Shown here: piece after piece, positions 63,162-64,000 of the stretch | How the letters are laid out: the number at the start of each line of letters is the position of its first letter | Position numbering within the stretch: position 1 is the stretch's first letter | NCBI RefSeq assembly: GCF_001468135.1 | Contig: NZ_LNYU01000006.1 | Span: forward strand, 1 to 64,000 | Direction of reading: 5' to 3' | DNA length: 64,000 nucleotides | DNA from: Legionella santicrucis | GTDB taxonomy: Bacteria > Pseudomonadota > Gammaproteobacteria > Legionellales > Legionellaceae | Notes under the pieces: generated by a model | Seen by the model: only the letters and a program-made list of their open reading frames with translations | Databases searched by the model: none | What the model was told of the DNA's origin: nothing | Position numbers and translations under genes: made by a program

Positions 63162-63438
63162 AAATAATAAGCGAATACCCTGAGCTATTTATAATGATCT
63201 TTATATACAACTACTCTTGATTGTAAGCGTCCACAATGGCGCCAACTTACTGATTCCTATTTTTCTGTAGAAGACGTGGTGCACAATTCCCTGATTACGA
63301 CTGCGTCTGATTCAGGCTACTTAAGTTACCGAAAGGATTAATTTGGCATATTGCGCAAAAATAAATCTATTTACCAAGAGACAAAAGCATACATCCTGAA
63401 CAGGCACCTTGATTTTTATACTAAAACTTTTCTCTTTA

Positions 63439-63819
63439 TTAACCTGCACCAATAAAATAACTTTGATTTAAACTCCCAAGATTCGCAATTCTAACTCTTG
63501 GTATACATATAAGCCCCTGCTCCTCTACTTCCGGGACAATACTATGTTCCAGAATCTCAAGCAACGTTTTTCCTAACGCTGATTTCATTGCAGCTCGCTC
63601 TTCATTTTCCATCCAATAAAGCTGAAGGTAAACTTTTGCTGCCTTAGAGTTGTTTAAACCAATATAAGAATAACTTTCTTGAATAACTCCACTATAAGCA
63701 GTATTCACATCCATATTGGGTACAATTCGCAGAGCATCATGAATCATCTCGAAAAGGCTTTTAAAATTAATAAGATTGGCATGTATATTTTGAGAAATGA
63801 TAAGCGTTAACTGAGGCAT
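63439..63819 (-). CDS. Tautomerase-fold protein, 5-carboxymethyl-2-hydroxymuconate isomerase-like
   Basis: 126 aa. Pro2 (Pro1 after Met removal) is the catalytic base of the superfamily, in MPQLTLIISQN; the length and the AAKVYLQLYWMENEERAAMKSALGKTLLEILEH block fit CHMI (about 125 aa). AGGAATTAATA precedes the ATG. No homoprotocatechuate pathway genes are near, so the natural substrate is uncertain. Confidence 0.8.
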   Translation of the reverse strand: MPQLTLIISQNIHANLINFKSLFEMIHDALRIVPNMDVNTAYSGVIQESYSYIGLNNSKAAKVYLQLYWMENEERAAMKSALGKTLLEILEHSIVPEVEEQGLICIPRVRIANLGSLNQSYFIGAG

Positions 63820-63902
63820 TATTAATTCCTATATTTTTGGAGATCATGCTACAACATAGGATTTATGGCAAGCCTAACTTCATCCTCAATGATATCCACG
63901 CA

Positions 63903-64000
63903 TCATCCACCTAAAGCAATATATAATTTAACAGTATCCTGATAACGTTGGGCTTGTGCACGGACATAACCTAATCGAGCTTGTGCATAATCTCGTTCAG
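63903..64000 (-). CDS. RND efflux outer-membrane factor (NodT/OprM-like), 3' end
   Basis: Only the last 32 codons lie in the window. They read ERDYAQARLGYVRAQAQRY followed by QDTVKLYIALGG and a stop, the usual C-terminal helix end of NodT/OprM-type outer-membrane efflux lipoproteins. The 5' part continues beyond base 64000. Confidence 0.75.
   Translation of the reverse strand, partial: ERDYAQARLGYVRAQAQRYQDTVKLYIALGG

Overview
The window looks like chromosome of a Legionella-type gammaproteobacterium. The DNA is AT-rich. It carries an lspD-lspE type II secretion pair whose secretin has an N-terminal SPOR domain, an LbtU-like siderophore porin behind a Fur-box-like site, a class D beta-lactamase of the OXA-29-like kind known from Legionella, a PmrA-type direct repeat in front of an orphan gene, and several large lysine/glutamate-rich proteins of no obvious family that resemble Dot/Icm effectors. 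The organism assignment is inference from gene content. I found no rRNA, tRNA, CRISPR array or intact insertion sequence.

Layout. 0.1-3.3 kb: a compact minus-strand housekeeping block (Trm112-like protein, tsaB, YoaA/DinG helicase, FdxA ferredoxin) with overlapping ends. 3.4-9.5 kb: an 869-aa orphan, a PilZ protein, YggX, and a minus-strand pair of orphan genes that overlap out of frame behind the PmrA-like box. 9.8-15.6 kb: amino-acid binding protein, APC permease, a secreted small protein, a membrane protein and a YopT-like cysteine protease candidate. 15.6-17.7 kb: a dCache-HAMP adenylate cyclase. 17.9-30.3 kb: an accessory run rich in small-molecule-modifying enzymes (nucleotidyltransferase-methyltransferase fusion, APH-like kinase, VOC protein, YafY-type regulator, GNAT, GrpB-GNAT fusion, ABC exporter, ABC-F protein, tandem GNAT, CaiB-like protein, GNAT). 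The ABC-F operon has a leader that looks like a ribosome-dependent attenuator. 30.4-36.1 kb: an orphan with a TPR-like part, a MerR-TipAS regulator, and a beta-lactamase locus (oxa, a BlaR1-like gene, blaI). In that locus the sensor half is a penicillin-binding-protein transpeptidase rather than an OXA-like domain.

36.3-42.4 kb: a tightly packed plus-strand operon of five genes: GCS2-type glutamate-cysteine ligase, tandem cyclic-nucleotide-binding-domain protein, class II glutamine amidotransferase, a small coiled-coil protein built from exact 36-residue repeats, and a GAF-GAF-PAS adenylate cyclase. Joining gamma-glutamyl bond-making and bond-breaking enzymes to a cyclase and a cNBD protein is the best candidate here for an undescribed system.

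42.4-58.7 kb: a 1351-aa coiled-coil protein, LbtU porin, nitroreductase, an alpha/beta-hydrolase effector candidate, a J-domain protein, a hydrophobic-centred protein, a 2OG-Fe(II) dioxygenase, a purine permease, a DHFR-like reductase and two small proteins, one histidine-rich with three 9-residue repeats. 59.3-64 kb: lspD-lspE, a tautomerase-like protein and the C-terminal end of an RND outer-membrane component cut by the window edge.
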